Part shown: piece after piece, positions 15,254 to 25,957 of the stretch
How positions within the stretch are numbered: position 1 is the first letter of the stretch
Layout of the letters: every line of letters starts with the position of its first letter
Source: a virus
Virus record (IMG/VR): IMGVR_UViG_3300028384_000043
Location: 1 to 61,031 of that record
DNA length: 61,031 nt
Strand: one strand, 5' to 3'
Made by a program: the position numbers and the translations under genes
The notes under the pieces: model-generated
What the model was told of the DNA's origin: nothing
Seen by the model: the letters and a program-made list of their open reading frames with translations, nothing else
The model's database searches: none

Positions 15254-15979
15254 ATGGCAGGGACACTTACAGGCGCTAACCTACTCAGCAGGATTCAGGA
15301 CACCTTACAAGACACGACTAGTGTCAGATGGCCAGAAGCTGAGTTACTTAGGTATATAAACGACGCTCAGAGAGAAATTGTAAATTTCAGACCTGAGTCA
15401 TCAGCTACTACAGCAAACGTACAGCTAGTTGCAGGTACTAAACAGGCTCTACCTTCTGGTGGGTTAAGGTTAATTAAAATAACTAGAAACATGAATGGTA
15501 CAAGCAACAGTGCTACTGGTAAAAGAGCAATTAGAATCGTAAACGTAGACATCTTAAATACACAAGAACCGGATTGGAACGATCCGACTGTATCTGGAGA
15601 TGCACAACACGGTACTGTAGTTAAACATTACATCTTTGATGAAGATGATCCAAGAAACTTTTACGTGTATCCAGGAGTAAATGGAAATGCATATGTGGAG
15701 ATTGTGTATTCAGCAGCTCCAACAGATTTATCAAGCGCTTCTTCTACTATTTCAGTAGATGATATATATGCAAACGCAATTATTGATTTTGTTTTATACA
15801 GAGCGTATATGAAAGATGCAGAGTATGCAGGAAATGCGCAAAGAGCACAAAATCATTATCAATTGTTTACTGCAAGTATAGGACAAGGCGGACAATCCGC
15901 AATGTTGCTAGATCCTAATAACGACCAAGTTTCTAATATAGGGGCTGTTCCTAAGGTAATGCAACAGCAAGGTAGGTAA
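15254..15979 (+). CDS. Head-tail adaptor protein
   Basis: 241 residues following the capsid-associated gene. WPEAELLRYINDAQREIVNFRP near the start and the C-terminal FVLYRAYMKDAEYAGNAQRA helix are the hallmarks of phage adaptor proteins that sit under the portal (gp4/gp6-like). Ribosome site AAGGATAAG. The next gene resembles a second connector, giving the usual pair. Confidence 0.75.
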   Translation: MAGTLTGANLLSRIQDTLQDTTSVRWPEAELLRYINDAQREIVNFRPESSATTANVQLVAGTKQALPSGGLRLIKITRNMNGTSNSATGKRAIRIVNVDILNTQEPDWNDPTVSGDAQHGTVVKHYIFDEDDPRNFYVYPGVNGNAYVEIVYSAAPTDLSSASSTISVDDIYANAIIDFVLYRAYMKDAEYAGNAQRAQNHYQLFTASIGQGGQSAMLLDPNNDQVSNIGAVPKVMQQQGR

Positions 15980-15981
15980 AT

Positions 15982-16656
15982 GTGGCAGCCTACTCTTCTT
16001 TAGTTAAAGAAGTACTACCTTACGTACCTTTATGCCCAGATTCTTTGGTAGAACAAAACTTACGTTCTGCAACAATAGAGTTTTGTGAAAGATCAAAAGC
16101 GTATATTCTCGACATAGACCCCTTTAATACTATTTCAGGGGTATATGAGTATGATTTTGATATACCGACTGGGACAGAGGTACATCAAGTATTGTTAATG
16201 ACACATGATGGCAATGATATGGACCCTATAAGCCCTCGTAGTCTAGAGTTAAACTACCCAGATTGGAGAAATAGAACAGGACAACCTCACGTATATTTAC
16301 AAAAAACCCCTACTACTTTTTGGACAGTGCCTGTACCAAGTGGCTCAAAACAAGTAATAACTAGTGTTGCACTAAAACCAAGTAGAACCTCAAACAATAT
16401 AGATACTAATATCTCTAATCAATATAGAGATGCAATCGTATACGGCACTTTGTATAGATTACTTAGGATGCCAAGTAGAGAATGGACCGATATAGGTGCG
16501 GCTCAAGAGTATTTATATCAGTTTAATTTAGAGATAAAACAAGCAGAATTAAGGGCCCGAGGCGGAGACCTAGGGGTAAAAAGAACTGTTAAGTACAAAG
16601 GAATAGGACTACCAAGGAGACGGTATGGAAAGTACGGAAAGGAGATCGACTACTGA
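15982..16656 (+). CDS. Tail connector-type structural protein
   Basis: 224 residues from a GTG two bases after the adaptor stop. It resembles connector and nozzle-adjacent proteins: an early VLPYVPLCPDSLVEQNLRSA helix, a central beta domain, then YRDAIVYGTLYRLLRMPSREW and a basic C-terminus (GLPRRRYGKYGKE). It probably completes the connector under the adaptor. I cannot tell it from a tail tube subunit by sequence alone. Confidence 0.65.
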   Translation: MAAYSSLVKEVLPYVPLCPDSLVEQNLRSATIEFCERSKAYILDIDPFNTISGVYEYDFDIPTGTEVHQVLLMTHDGNDMDPISPRSLELNYPDWRNRTGQPHVYLQKTPTTFWTVPVPSGSKQVITSVALKPSRTSNNIDTNISNQYRDAIVYGTLYRLLRMPSREWTDIGAAQEYLYQFNLEIKQAELRARGGDLGVKRTVKYKGIGLPRRRYGKYGKEIDY

Positions 16657-17059
16657 GTTACCTTTGCCTGCTGATATACGGCAGTGTTGGGATAAGATTA
16701 AACCGGGTTTAGTCGAGATAATAAAAGAAAATCCATTACTTACCTTTATTCCTGAAGATGTTTACAGCGAATGTGTAAACGAAAGAGCGTTTCTTTACAC
16801 GTCACCTGTAGGTTTTTTGGTATTAACTGTAGAGGTTGATACGTTCACAAAAGACAAGACATTATTGCTATGGATAGCGTATACTTACAATAAGGGCGGA
16901 CACGAGTGGTTAGCCCATGATGAGTGGTTTAACGACCTAGCTAAACAAGCAGGTTGTAAGTATCTCGAAGCGAGATCACGAGTACCAGAAATGGAATCGT
17001 ACACAAAGAAGATAGGATGGGAGTTAGACACACGAATTTATAGGAAAGATGTTAAATGA
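16625..17059 (+). CDS. Acetyltransferase-fold-like protein
   Basis: 144 residues. FLYTSPVGFLVLTVEVDT, LLLWIAYTYNKGGHEWL and LAKQAGCKYLEARSRVPEM follow the strand/helix order of GNAT-type proteins, with a G/A-binding-like loop (YNKGG) and a terminal IGWELDTRIYRK strand. Many phages encode such a protein beside connector genes, where activity is unproven. It overlaps the previous gene by 32 bases. Confidence 0.5.
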   Translation: MESTERRSTTELPLPADIRQCWDKIKPGLVEIIKENPLLTFIPEDVYSECVNERAFLYTSPVGFLVLTVEVDTFTKDKTLLLWIAYTYNKGGHEWLAHDEWFNDLAKQAGCKYLEARSRVPEMESYTKKIGWELDTRIYRKDVK

Positions 17060-17646
17060 GTAGTAAACCTAAAAGTTCAGAGTACAAAGCAAGCGATCAA
17101 GAGAAAGCACTTGCTTCTGTTTCTTTAGCTGAAAAAAACTATTTTAGACAGAAGTATCTACCTAAACTTACACAGTTAAGAGATAGAGCAAGTACAGAAA
17201 ACTACGAAAGCGTAGCAACGGGCCGTGCACAAGCAGATACTATGCAAGCTTTATCTAGACCTAGCTTACAAGCTGCGCAATCTGTTGATACTGCAGCTAA
17301 TATGGCTTCTGCAGCTGGGGCTCAGGCTTTACAAGGTAGAGCTCAGGGTCTGACAGCGCAAAGAGGTGACCAGGTAAATGTTCTTAAAAATGCTAGAGGC
17401 ATGGCGGCAGATGCACAATCTGGTTTATCTAAAGCTGCACGAATAGAGTCAACAAAACAATTACAATTTGCTCAAGCTAAACAGAATAGAAGAAACGCTA
17501 ATTTTGCTATGGGTACTAAGCTTTTAGGTGGAGCAATAGAAAAAGATAAAGCGAATGAAGGTGGGTTCTTTGGCGACAATAGTTTCTTTAATCCCGCCCC
17601 CCAACCAGAAACACAAGAAGATTTAAATAAGGTGGTAAATACATAA
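17056..17646 (+). CDS. Internal virion (ejection-type) protein, Ala/Gln-rich
   Basis: 196 residues. Almost entirely helical and Ala/Gln/Arg-rich (LSRPSLQAAQSVDTAANMAS), with a Gly-containing end. Composition and position before two larger ejection-type proteins recall T7 gp14/P22 gp7-like pilot proteins. Four-base overlap with the previous gene. Confidence 0.6.
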   Translation: MSSKPKSSEYKASDQEKALASVSLAEKNYFRQKYLPKLTQLRDRASTENYESVATGRAQADTMQALSRPSLQAAQSVDTAANMASAAGAQALQGRAQGLTAQRGDQVNVLKNARGMAADAQSGLSKAARIESTKQLQFAQAKQNRRNANFAMGTKLLGGAIEKDKANEGGFFGDNSFFNPAPQPETQEDLNKVVNT

Positions 17647-18236
17647 TGGCATTATCTCCCCTATACGAAGGTTTATACAATATGCGAGATTACAGGCGTA
17701 ATTCTCAAAATGATTACGTTAGTAATTTACCGTCAGTAAGCGACCCAGAAGCTACTTTTGCAGGAATAACTAGACAGGACTACATGGATTATGTAAATAA
17801 TTTTAGAGGTTTTGAAGAAAATTTATTAAACCTAACAGAAGATGAAGGCCTCATGCAAAGAGCAAGAGAGGATCAAAAAACTCAAAATAGAATTGCACAA
17901 GAAGTGCAACAAAGAAATTTAGAAAGGTATGGTGGCGGTGGTATGTCTGCAGCTCAAAGGCAACAACAACAAAGAACTCTACAAAGAGGCGGACAGTTGG
18001 CTATGGCTAATACTTCTAACAATGCAAGAGTGCAACAAAGACAGATAAACAATGCTTTGTTAAATGAACTCATAGGTATTGGACAAGGGGTAAACCAAAG
18101 TTCTTTATCTGGACTAGGAGATGCTTCTGCTATGCAAGCGCAAAGACAAGCAGCATATAAAAATGCAAAAGCACAACATCATAGTAATATGGTAGGACTA
18201 GGCGGCGCTGTTATAGGCGCTATATTTGGTATATAA
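17646..18236 (+). CDS. Internal virion protein with C-terminal hydrophobic helix
   Basis: 196 residues. The middle is a Gln/Arg-rich low-complexity helix (MSAAQRQQQQRTLQRGGQLA). The last 15 residues (MVGLGGAVIGAIFGI) are a glycine-zipper membrane helix, as in ejected proteins that form a channel through the host envelope. The start overlaps the previous stop. Classified by composition, order and the terminal helix rather than by a signature. Confidence 0.6.
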   Translation: MALSPLYEGLYNMRDYRRNSQNDYVSNLPSVSDPEATFAGITRQDYMDYVNNFRGFEENLLNLTEDEGLMQRAREDQKTQNRIAQEVQQRNLERYGGGGMSAAQRQQQQRTLQRGGQLAMANTSNNARVQQRQINNALLNELIGIGQGVNQSSLSGLGDASAMQAQRQAAYKNAKAQHHSNMVGLGGAVIGAIFGI

Positions 18237-18237
18237 A

Positions 18238-20379
18238 ATGGCAGAAAGAGTAGGCATATTAGGTAGGATAGGAGAGGCCCTTACTAATCCTACTACCCAA
18301 GAACAAAGACAAAGTATAGCTTTAAAAGAAGAGCAACGTCTTAGCAACCTTAGAGACGAAACTGAACTTACTAATTATTTACAATCCAATAACATTATTG
18401 ATCAAAGTGGTAATTTTGCATCTGATGAAGCTTTTAATAATCTTTTAGGAGATAGAGCTAGAAGTGTACAAGTCGCAAACGCTACAAACTCTATCGGCCA
18501 GTATAAAACTAAAAGCGGTAAAGTAGCACAAGGTAAAGTAGCTGGATTTGTTAAGAATGATGATAATTCTGTAAGTATAGTAATGCAAAGACCAGATGGT
18601 AAGTTTGCTCCAAAGACCTGGTTTTCAAGTGAAAACAATGATGACAGAGTAGTAACCTTAAGCCCTAAAGAGTTTAAAACTTTTATGACTCAAAACTACA
18701 GGGCTATTGACGCTAGAGTAAAACCCCTTAGAGGAGAAGCAACTACAAACCAACCAAATATAGATGAAATTGGGGCTTTAACAAACGAGATAGATAATGA
18801 TCCTGAATTATCCATGGAACAAAAACAAGAAGCTATTACAGAGTTAAACCAATTATTAGCTCCTAGTATAGACACAAGCACCATAGACCAAGTAGATCTA
18901 AACTTACCAACGCAATCTGTTGAACAACCTTTGACAGACGAAGAGGAATCAAAAGTTCAAGGTTTTAGTGTAGTAGACACTAGCTCTCCAGAAACACAAA
19001 GCGCGATAGCATTAATAAGTAATCTAAAACCGGAAACTATTTTATCTGACGATGAGGTAGTGACTTTGTCACAAGGCTTAAGTAAAGGATTTAGGTCTGC
19101 TTTTGTTAATCAATACAAGTTTGGCCAAGCACAGTTGCAGGCGAACCAACGTAAGATAGATCAAGCAGATGAAAGGGCTAAACCTAAGCTAGAGCAGCAA
19201 AGAGAATTATTACTTAAAAGACAACAAGCAAGAATAGATAAGGTTAGCAAAAATATACAAGACGATTCAGCTACTAGACAGACTGCTAGAGACACCGTAA
19301 AAGCAGATAAAGATCAAAAACGTACAGCAGTCGAACAACAATTAGCTAATCCAAACCTATCTGATGCAAGACGAAAAGAACTGCAAGATGAGTTTGATGC
19401 TATGCAACCTAAAGTAGAAGTGCAGTCTAGCCTGGAGACTTATAACTTTACAGAGTTACCGACTTCTGCAGATGATACTGAAGCTTTTACAAGCTGGTTT
19501 GAAACAAACAAAGCAGAGTTAGAAAAAGCAAGTAAAGATGGCGATTTAGTTAATAAAGTAAAAGACGTTATCACTAAGTTTGACGTACAGAGTGCAGAAG
19601 ACGTAGATAAAATACCTTTTGACACTCCTGAAGCAAATGGTTTAAGTAGGTTTACTATGGCTAATGTCATGGCTGGTAATACTAGTGTTGATAAAGATGG
19701 TAGGGTACCTAACTATGCAGCACAGTTAGCAGGCAACATGCAGATATTTGATGCCTATGGTACTCAAGCAAGAGCTGCAGCAACTTTCGCACAGAACACC
19801 ATTACTTGGAAAAACGCTTTAAATGACAGAGCAGATAAATTAGCTAATGAAGTTATAACTTCTTACTCTAATGTTGTAGATATTTTATACCCTATGGATG
19901 ATAAAGGTAGAATCTCTGAAAGAGATATAAGAGACCAAGGTGTAACTCAGCGTCTACGAGAAGAACTTTTAAAAGTAGAGAAAAATTTAACTACACCTAA
20001 ATTTACACCAGATGGCAAAGGTGGATATAAGATACAAGGTGGCACTAAAGCTGGTAGAGACGCATCAAAAGACATTGCAGGTATTTTATTTGAGAGACTT
20101 GTACAAGCAAATGGGTCTGCAGATGTAAAAGACTGGTTTGGTGACGTGTTTACACAAAGAGGAGAATCTCCTGACTTAGGGCAGATACTAGATAGGGTTA
20201 GGTATACTAGAAATAGCAAAGGTCAAATAGACGAAATATTCTATGTAGACGCACAACAAAACGAACTAGATGGTAGTATTAAACTAGGTGGACTTATAGG
20301 CGGATTTGGTCAAGAGGGTTCTTATGCCCGTAATCTGTTATTAGCATTTATAAACGAAGATGGCAGACTTAAAGAATAA
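18238..20379 (+). CDS. Large internal virion protein, 713 residues
   Basis: Long, charged and mainly helical, without signal or domain signature that I can name. It has a coiled-coil segment (QANQRKIDQADERAKPKLEQ) and a C-terminal globular region ending GSYARNLLLAFINED. It precedes the 1861-residue protein and overlaps it by 20 bases. By place and size it corresponds to gp15-like ejection proteins. The ATG at 18238 is chosen over an in-frame upstream ATG that lies within the previous gene. Confidence 0.6.
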   Translation: MAERVGILGRIGEALTNPTTQEQRQSIALKEEQRLSNLRDETELTNYLQSNNIIDQSGNFASDEAFNNLLGDRARSVQVANATNSIGQYKTKSGKVAQGKVAGFVKNDDNSVSIVMQRPDGKFAPKTWFSSENNDDRVVTLSPKEFKTFMTQNYRAIDARVKPLRGEATTNQPNIDEIGALTNEIDNDPELSMEQKQEAITELNQLLAPSIDTSTIDQVDLNLPTQSVEQPLTDEEESKVQGFSVVDTSSPETQSAIALISNLKPETILSDDEVVTLSQGLSKGFRSAFVNQYKFGQAQLQANQRKIDQADERAKPKLEQQRELLLKRQQARIDKVSKNIQDDSATRQTARDTVKADKDQKRTAVEQQLANPNLSDARRKELQDEFDAMQPKVEVQSSLETYNFTELPTSADDTEAFTSWFETNKAELEKASKDGDLVNKVKDVITKFDVQSAEDVDKIPFDTPEANGLSRFTMANVMAGNTSVDKDGRVPNYAAQLAGNMQIFDAYGTQARAAATFAQNTITWKNALNDRADKLANEVITSYSNVVDILYPMDDKGRISERDIRDQGVTQRLREELLKVEKNLTTPKFTPDGKGGYKIQGGTKAGRDASKDIAGILFERLVQANGSADVKDWFGDVFTQRGESPDLGQILDRVRYTRNSKGQIDEIFYVDAQQNELDGSIKLGGLIGGFGQEGSYARNLLLAFINEDGRLKE

Positions 20380-23300
20380 TGTTGCAGGAAGTCTTGCTAC
20401 CAAAGACCCGGTACCTGATGAAGCAGTTGTAGGTACTTTAGCAAGTACTCCTAGCGCCCCAGAAATAATTCCTATAGACGATCCGATACAGTTGTTTAGA
20501 GCAGCTGTAGATACCGGTGTCTCTAATACAGCAGCTCAAGTAAATAATTTTAATGCATCTATTGCTTCCTTTATGGGCAATGAAAAAGACATGCAGGACA
20601 ATTTAAATAAAGCACAAAGAATACAAAGTTCTGGTGCTTACTATTTGGCAGATGCAGAAACGTTTGAACAGTTCTTAGATCAACCTACTTTTGGCGGGTT
20701 TATTAACCAAGCAATCACTGCAACAGGTCAGTTTGTGCCGTCTGCGGTAGCTAGTATTGCTTTAGCTATGACAGGCGCTGGTGTAGGTGCAGGGGTAACA
20801 GCAGCTGTAACTAGAAAAGCAGGAGCAGGGGCTTTAAAGAAAACTATTATTCCACAAAGTATTGCAGCTGACGCTCGTACTAAAAAAGAAGTACGAACTG
20901 TTATAGACAAATTTGTAGCTATAGAAGCTAACAAAGCTAAAAAAACACCTAGTAAATTAGACCCACTTACTCCTGATGAGCAAAAGATGATTGATAATCT
21001 GTATGCTCACATACGTAATAAAAGAATAGGCACAGCTGCAAAAGCAGGGGGTCTCGTCGGTGCAGGGTCGCAAGAACAAGTTATGGGACAAGGTATTGCT
21101 TTTGGTGAGTATGCAAAACAAGGTATGACTGATAAAGATGCAGTTCTTGCTTCTGGTTTACAGGGCCTTGGTTTTACCGCCATAGGTTTAGGTAGTGAAG
21201 TAGCAGTATTTAAATCAGTGCAGAATGTAGTCAAGGCTAGGGCACCTAAAGGTATAAATACTCGTCAAGATGCACCGGTAATGAGTAGAAGAAGCAGGAT
21301 TGCACAAGTTGCAGGTACTACTGCTGTAGCAGAAGGGTTAGCAGAAGCGGGACAAGAAGAACTATCCGTACAACAAAAATTTAGAATAGACGACGATTAC
21401 ACGCAACAGATGGCAAACTTAGATAGAGCGAACGCTTTGTTTGCTGGTTTCTTTGGTGGTATAGGTGTAGGTACTGCGATTGGTACACCATCTGCTGTAT
21501 CCGGTAAGATGTATGATCTTTCACAAAAAGCACGTGAACAGTTTAACCAAGGTGTGTTTGATGAGGCTACTGGTGAGGTTCTACCAGAAAAAGAAACAGA
21601 TCTAAGAGCACAGTTTGAAGCTATGGATAATCCTGGTATTAACAAAGATATGGTTTGGTCAGTAGAAGCGAACAGAAAAACCATGCAAAAGCTAGAAAAA
21701 GAACTCAATGAAAAATATCCAAATGTACAAGCTGTAGATATAAACAGAGTAGGCACTTTGTACACCACTAACCCAGAGAAAGCTGAAGGTTTTGCTAATG
21801 TTATGTCTGCAAACCCCCTTAATAGACAGCTCTTAGACCAATGGCTGGCCGATAATAATGGCTACTCACAAGCTAGGGCCCCAGGAGATAATTATGCAGT
21901 TAGGGTAGAAGATGCTAACGGCAATGTTATTTGGGAGCAATCTACAACAAAAGAAAACCTAGCAAAAGCAGAAGCAGCTGCAGAAGCTGTAGCTAATAAG
22001 CAACCAGGTTTTACTGTTAAGTCTAAAGAGTTAGAAGAAGTCATAGGCGAACGTATGCAGGATGAAGGCCTAGACCCTAACGAACAAGAAGATTCTTTTT
22101 TAACAGCTGAACAAGAAATAGGTAATATCTACGATGTACAAGAACCAGCGGCAGTAGAAGAGGGTAGAGGTTCTTTTCTTGACCCGATAACACCTAGACA
22201 ACAAGGTAAACAGGTATGGCAGATACCTTCTACTGACATAACTTACGACCAAGCTTTAGTAGAAGAAGCTAAGTCTTTAGTCCCTGCAGAGTTTGAAAGA
22301 GAGTTTGAAGAAAATATAAATAAAAAAAGATACTCAGAAAGTTTACTAAAAACATTTATAGATGAGAATGTAAAGGATCCTACTGGTGCTTTTTATAAAA
22401 TAAACGAAAATACTGATAGGGGTGGTTTTAATTTAATTAAGTACAATATGGGTTATCAGTCAGGTGTTAGTCAACCTAGTACTGCTGATATTACAAAGAG
22501 TGTTAACCTTGCAAAAAGAAGAGCAAAGGGTAGTAGGTTTACTATAGAAACTCCTGAAATGGACAAGCCAGTGGGTATAGATATGCCAACGCTACTAAAT
22601 CAAGGTAGAGTTCTCGCTAAAAGATTTAAAGAACCCATGCTTGATGGAGATCTTGGTAGCGCTTTGTCTGGTCTTTCTTTTATTTTAGGAGCTTTAGAAG
22701 GTAACTATGCTATTTATTATGATGGCAAACTTTTGAGCGATGAAACTCTTAACGACCCTGGGGCTTTTGTTTATACAAAAAACAAAGGTAAAGAAAGATA
22801 TACTTTACAAGACTTACAAAGAGCAAGTCGTAATATACCTAGTGATCCTGACTTTGTAGATAGAGACCTTCTTCTTGGCCAAGATTTTAAAGAAAATCAA
22901 GAAATGTTAGAAGCTCAAATAGAAGACCAAAAGAAAAAAATAAAAGAAAGAGAAGAAAATCCAATTTCTGATTTTACTAGTAGCACAGGGGAGACAGTTA
23001 CTCAACAAAGTGTACTTCAAAAAATGGATGCTAAACTAGTAAGACTAGAGCAACAGCTAGAACAAGCCAGAGGAGAAGCGCAACAAGAAACATCTGAGGC
23101 AACTACCCCAGATCAAAGAGCAGAGGATGAATATAATAGGCGTTTATTTAAAAACCCATATGCTAAAGGTTCTTTTAAACAAGGTGGACCTAAGCCTGGA
23201 ATATATTTTAGTAGCGTAGTAGAACAACATCTGGATTCTACTTTCTTACAAGATTTTAAACGTATTGCTACAACTAAATTAGGGCTTACTAAACCTTATA

Positions 23301-25945
23301 GAATATTTAGCACTACCGAAGATATAACAGCTGAAGCTTTAGACGGAGATGTAGATTTAGCAAATAGAGTACAAGCTGCTCTCGGACAGATGGGCCCAGA
23401 AGGATCTACACGAGGTATGAATATAAACGGTGCAAATTTTGACGTTATACTTGTTCAGACTAGAGAAGGGCTAAATGCAGCAGAACAAGGATCAAGAGCA
23501 TTTGTTGTTGCACACGAAATAGGTCATTCTTTTGTAAATCAAGAATTAGAAAAGAGTTTAAGTATTCCTAAGTTGAGAGAAGGTTTGCTTGATGCCTACA
23601 ATGAAGAACTGCAAAACAATGACACAGGTCAGTACACAAATGATGAGCAAGGCTTTAAAGAATGGATGTCCGACCAGGTAGGTTCGTATCTACTTGATGA
23701 AACTAAAAAAGCTCAAAATCAAACAGACTCTTTTTTCAAACGGTTAGCTAATAAGATAAGAGCTTTTGTAAAAGAATTTAGTAGTTTTGCTAACAGAAGA
23801 TACAACGTAGCTCCTGCTTTTGCTGACTATGTAACTGAACTAAAAAGAATCAATACAGACCCTGGTCACTTTATGGTTAACTATTTGACCAGAGCTGAGA
23901 TAGAACAAACAGTAGAGAAGATAGGCAAAGAGATACCTTTGGGTGATCCTAAAGCACCACAAAAAATACAACAGACTGTCAATAGATTAAAAGAAACAGG
24001 GAACATAGTTGGTGTAGGGGAGTTTTTAAAAGTAGTTTTATACGCAAAAGATAATTTACTTAGGGGCTATGGCAAGCCTGGTAAAGCTTTAGCGCAAATG
24101 TTTAGAGGGCAATCACAAAGTCAAGAAGAAGTAGGATTACTTACTGCAACTGTAACTAGGGCTAGAGCAAAAATGAATGAGATACAAGCTATCCTAGGCG
24201 TAACTAAAAGCGGTGATATGACTGAAGATAAAATGAAAATTCTTTTAGATGCAGAAAACAATGATATTCCTACAGAACAACTAGGGCCACAGGCCAAACA
24301 AATAAGAGAGTGGCTGGATAGACATTATGAATCAGAAGATTTAAAAGCCATAGGCGTAGATAAGTTATCTAACTTCTTCCCACGCTCCATAGCTATACAA
24401 GAGATAGCAGGGGATGATGGTAAGAAAGAAGCATTGGCTAATCTACTTATGGAATACAATCCAGGTTTAACAAAAGAACAAGCAGATTTAAGCGTAGAAA
24501 TTACCCTTTCAGATGCTACAAATGAAATAGAATTAGCAGTTTTAAAACAAGCAGAAGAATTAGGAACAGTAAAAGAAACTCTTGAAGAGCTTAAAAAAGA
24601 AAGGAATCTACCTTCACATGCAAGATATTCTTTAGGTTTAACAAAAGCTAGGGTAAAGCTTTACTCTAGAATACCTACAAAACGTTTAAGAGACATAGAA
24701 GTTTTAGAAGATCCACATAGAGCGTTGCAAAAATATATTGATAATACTGTCAAAAAAGTAGAATTAAATAAAAGAGGTGGGTCAAAAAGAATAGAAGAAC
24801 TTCTTAAGCAAATAGAAAACCCACAACAAAGAGAACAAGCTACAAAAACAGTACTCGCTATGTTAGGTAAAGTAGAACCTATTTCAAATGGAATGTTTAA
24901 AGGCGCCAATCAGATAGGTTTAGCATTTAACGTTACTACTCTTTTAACCTTTGCTACGTTTGCTTCTTTCCCAGATTTAGCTGGTCCTATACTTAGGTCT
25001 AAAGACTTTGGGGCTTTGCGTACTGCAACTAAAACTATTTTTAACATGATTCAAGATAAAGAAGAAGCAGCACAACTTGCTAAAGATATAGGAGTTGTTG
25101 GCATTGATGCTATGATGGAAACCTTTGTAGGCGCTGGAGAACTAGATTACACAAGCGAAGGCACTAAAAAGTTTACAAATAAGTTTTTTAGAGCTATAGG
25201 ACTAGAACAATTTACTAGATTTACTAGGATTTTTGCAGCCGGTATGGGTAAGTCTTTTTTATTAGATAACGCTAAAAAAGCAGCAGCAGGTAATCAAAGG
25301 TCTGTAAGATATCTAAAAGAGTTAGGCTTAACAGCGGAAGAAGTAAACAAATGGGCTGGCGGTAACATCAATGAAGCAGGCAACGAGAAGATAAAACTAG
25401 CTTTAGCTAGGTTTGTAGATGAGTCTATTGTAAGACCTAATGCAGCAGAAAGACCTACTTGGGCCTCTGATCCTAGGTTTGCTTTAGTGTGGCAGTTAAA
25501 GTCTTTCTTTTATGCATATGGTAAAACTATCGTAGGTGGTTCTATGAATGAAATGCAAAACAGGTACACAGAAGCAGGACTAAAAGGCGCAGCTGTACCT
25601 TTGTTCCTGGGCGCTGCTACTTTACTACCTTTGACTATGCTTGGGTTTGACCTACGTGAAAGATTTAAAGTTGGCTTAGCTTGGGTTTTACCAGGAGTAA
25701 GTCCAGATGATAAGAACTATAGAAGGTCACAAGACATGGATTGGGGCGAGTATACTACAGAGATTATAGATAGATCAGGAGTACTCGGGCCCTTTACTTT
25801 AGCGCTTCCTTTGTTTATGGAAGATAAAAGGTATGGAGACCCTATGTGGGTAGGACCTCTTGGCCCTACTGTAGAAAAAGGGTATGATTTATTTACGGGA
25901 GACTTAAGGCTCAAAGACTTAACTCCTCTTTATAACAATTTATAG
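20360..25945 (+). CDS. Giant internal virion protein with embedded zincin motif
   Basis: The longest coding region, 1861 residues. After a hydrophobic Gly/Ala region (about 125-160 and 340-380), the centre contains AHEIGHSF (His1052, Glu1053, His1056), a zinc-metallopeptidase motif with a downstream EWMSDQVGSYL segment. The C-terminal 600 residues are helical with further hydrophobic segments (FLGAATLLPLTMLGF). It is the likely counterpart of T7 gp16-type ejection proteins that cross the cell envelope. A peptidoglycan- or protein-cleaving head is common in those, but a zincin is unusual. Not a virion RNA polymerase as far as I can see. Confidence 0.7.
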   Translation: MADLKNNVAGSLATKDPVPDEAVVGTLASTPSAPEIIPIDDPIQLFRAAVDTGVSNTAAQVNNFNASIASFMGNEKDMQDNLNKAQRIQSSGAYYLADAETFEQFLDQPTFGGFINQAITATGQFVPSAVASIALAMTGAGVGAGVTAAVTRKAGAGALKKTIIPQSIAADARTKKEVRTVIDKFVAIEANKAKKTPSKLDPLTPDEQKMIDNLYAHIRNKRIGTAAKAGGLVGAGSQEQVMGQGIAFGEYAKQGMTDKDAVLASGLQGLGFTAIGLGSEVAVFKSVQNVVKARAPKGINTRQDAPVMSRRSRIAQVAGTTAVAEGLAEAGQEELSVQQKFRIDDDYTQQMANLDRANALFAGFFGGIGVGTAIGTPSAVSGKMYDLSQKAREQFNQGVFDEATGEVLPEKETDLRAQFEAMDNPGINKDMVWSVEANRKTMQKLEKELNEKYPNVQAVDINRVGTLYTTNPEKAEGFANVMSANPLNRQLLDQWLADNNGYSQARAPGDNYAVRVEDANGNVIWEQSTTKENLAKAEAAAEAVANKQPGFTVKSKELEEVIGERMQDEGLDPNEQEDSFLTAEQEIGNIYDVQEPAAVEEGRGSFLDPITPRQQGKQVWQIPSTDITYDQALVEEAKSLVPAEFEREFEENINKKRYSESLLKTFIDENVKDPTGAFYKINENTDRGGFNLIKYNMGYQSGVSQPSTADITKSVNLAKRRAKGSRFTIETPEMDKPVGIDMPTLLNQGRVLAKRFKEPMLDGDLGSALSGLSFILGALEGNYAIYYDGKLLSDETLNDPGAFVYTKNKGKERYTLQDLQRASRNIPSDPDFVDRDLLLGQDFKENQEMLEAQIEDQKKKIKEREENPISDFTSSTGETVTQQSVLQKMDAKLVRLEQQLEQARGEAQQETSEATTPDQRAEDEYNRRLFKNPYAKGSFKQGGPKPGIYFSSVVEQHLDSTFLQDFKRIATTKLGLTKPYRIFSTTEDITAEALDGDVDLANRVQAALGQMGPEGSTRGMNINGANFDVILVQTREGLNAAEQGSRAFVVAHEIGHSFVNQELEKSLSIPKLREGLLDAYNEELQNNDTGQYTNDEQGFKEWMSDQVGSYLLDETKKAQNQTDSFFKRLANKIRAFVKEFSSFANRRYNVAPAFADYVTELKRINTDPGHFMVNYLTRAEIEQTVEKIGKEIPLGDPKAPQKIQQTVNRLKETGNIVGVGEFLKVVLYAKDNLLRGYGKPGKALAQMFRGQSQSQEEVGLLTATVTRARAKMNEIQAILGVTKSGDMTEDKMKILLDAENNDIPTEQLGPQAKQIREWLDRHYESEDLKAIGVDKLSNFFPRSIAIQEIAGDDGKKEALANLLMEYNPGLTKEQADLSVEITLSDATNEIELAVLKQAEELGTVKETLEELKKERNLPSHARYSLGLTKARVKLYSRIPTKRLRDIEVLEDPHRALQKYIDNTVKKVELNKRGGSKRIEELLKQIENPQQREQATKTVLAMLGKVEPISNGMFKGANQIGLAFNVTTLLTFATFASFPDLAGPILRSKDFGALRTATKTIFNMIQDKEEAAQLAKDIGVVGIDAMMETFVGAGELDYTSEGTKKFTNKFFRAIGLEQFTRFTRIFAAGMGKSFLLDNAKKAAAGNQRSVRYLKELGLTAEEVNKWAGGNINEAGNEKIKLALARFVDESIVRPNAAERPTWASDPRFALVWQLKSFFYAYGKTIVGGSMNEMQNRYTEAGLKGAAVPLFLGAATLLPLTMLGFDLRERFKVGLAWVLPGVSPDDKNYRRSQDMDWGEYTTEIIDRSGVLGPFTLALPLFMEDKRYGDPMWVGPLGPTVEKGYDLFTGDLRLKDLTPLYNNL

Positions 25946-25957
25946 GTATAATTAGTT

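Noticed and set aside
20360-25945. Virion RNA polymerase as in N4, suggested by the N4-like capsid protein
   Set aside because: No RNA polymerase motifs were found in this or any other gene, and the protein is much shorter than N4 vRNAP.
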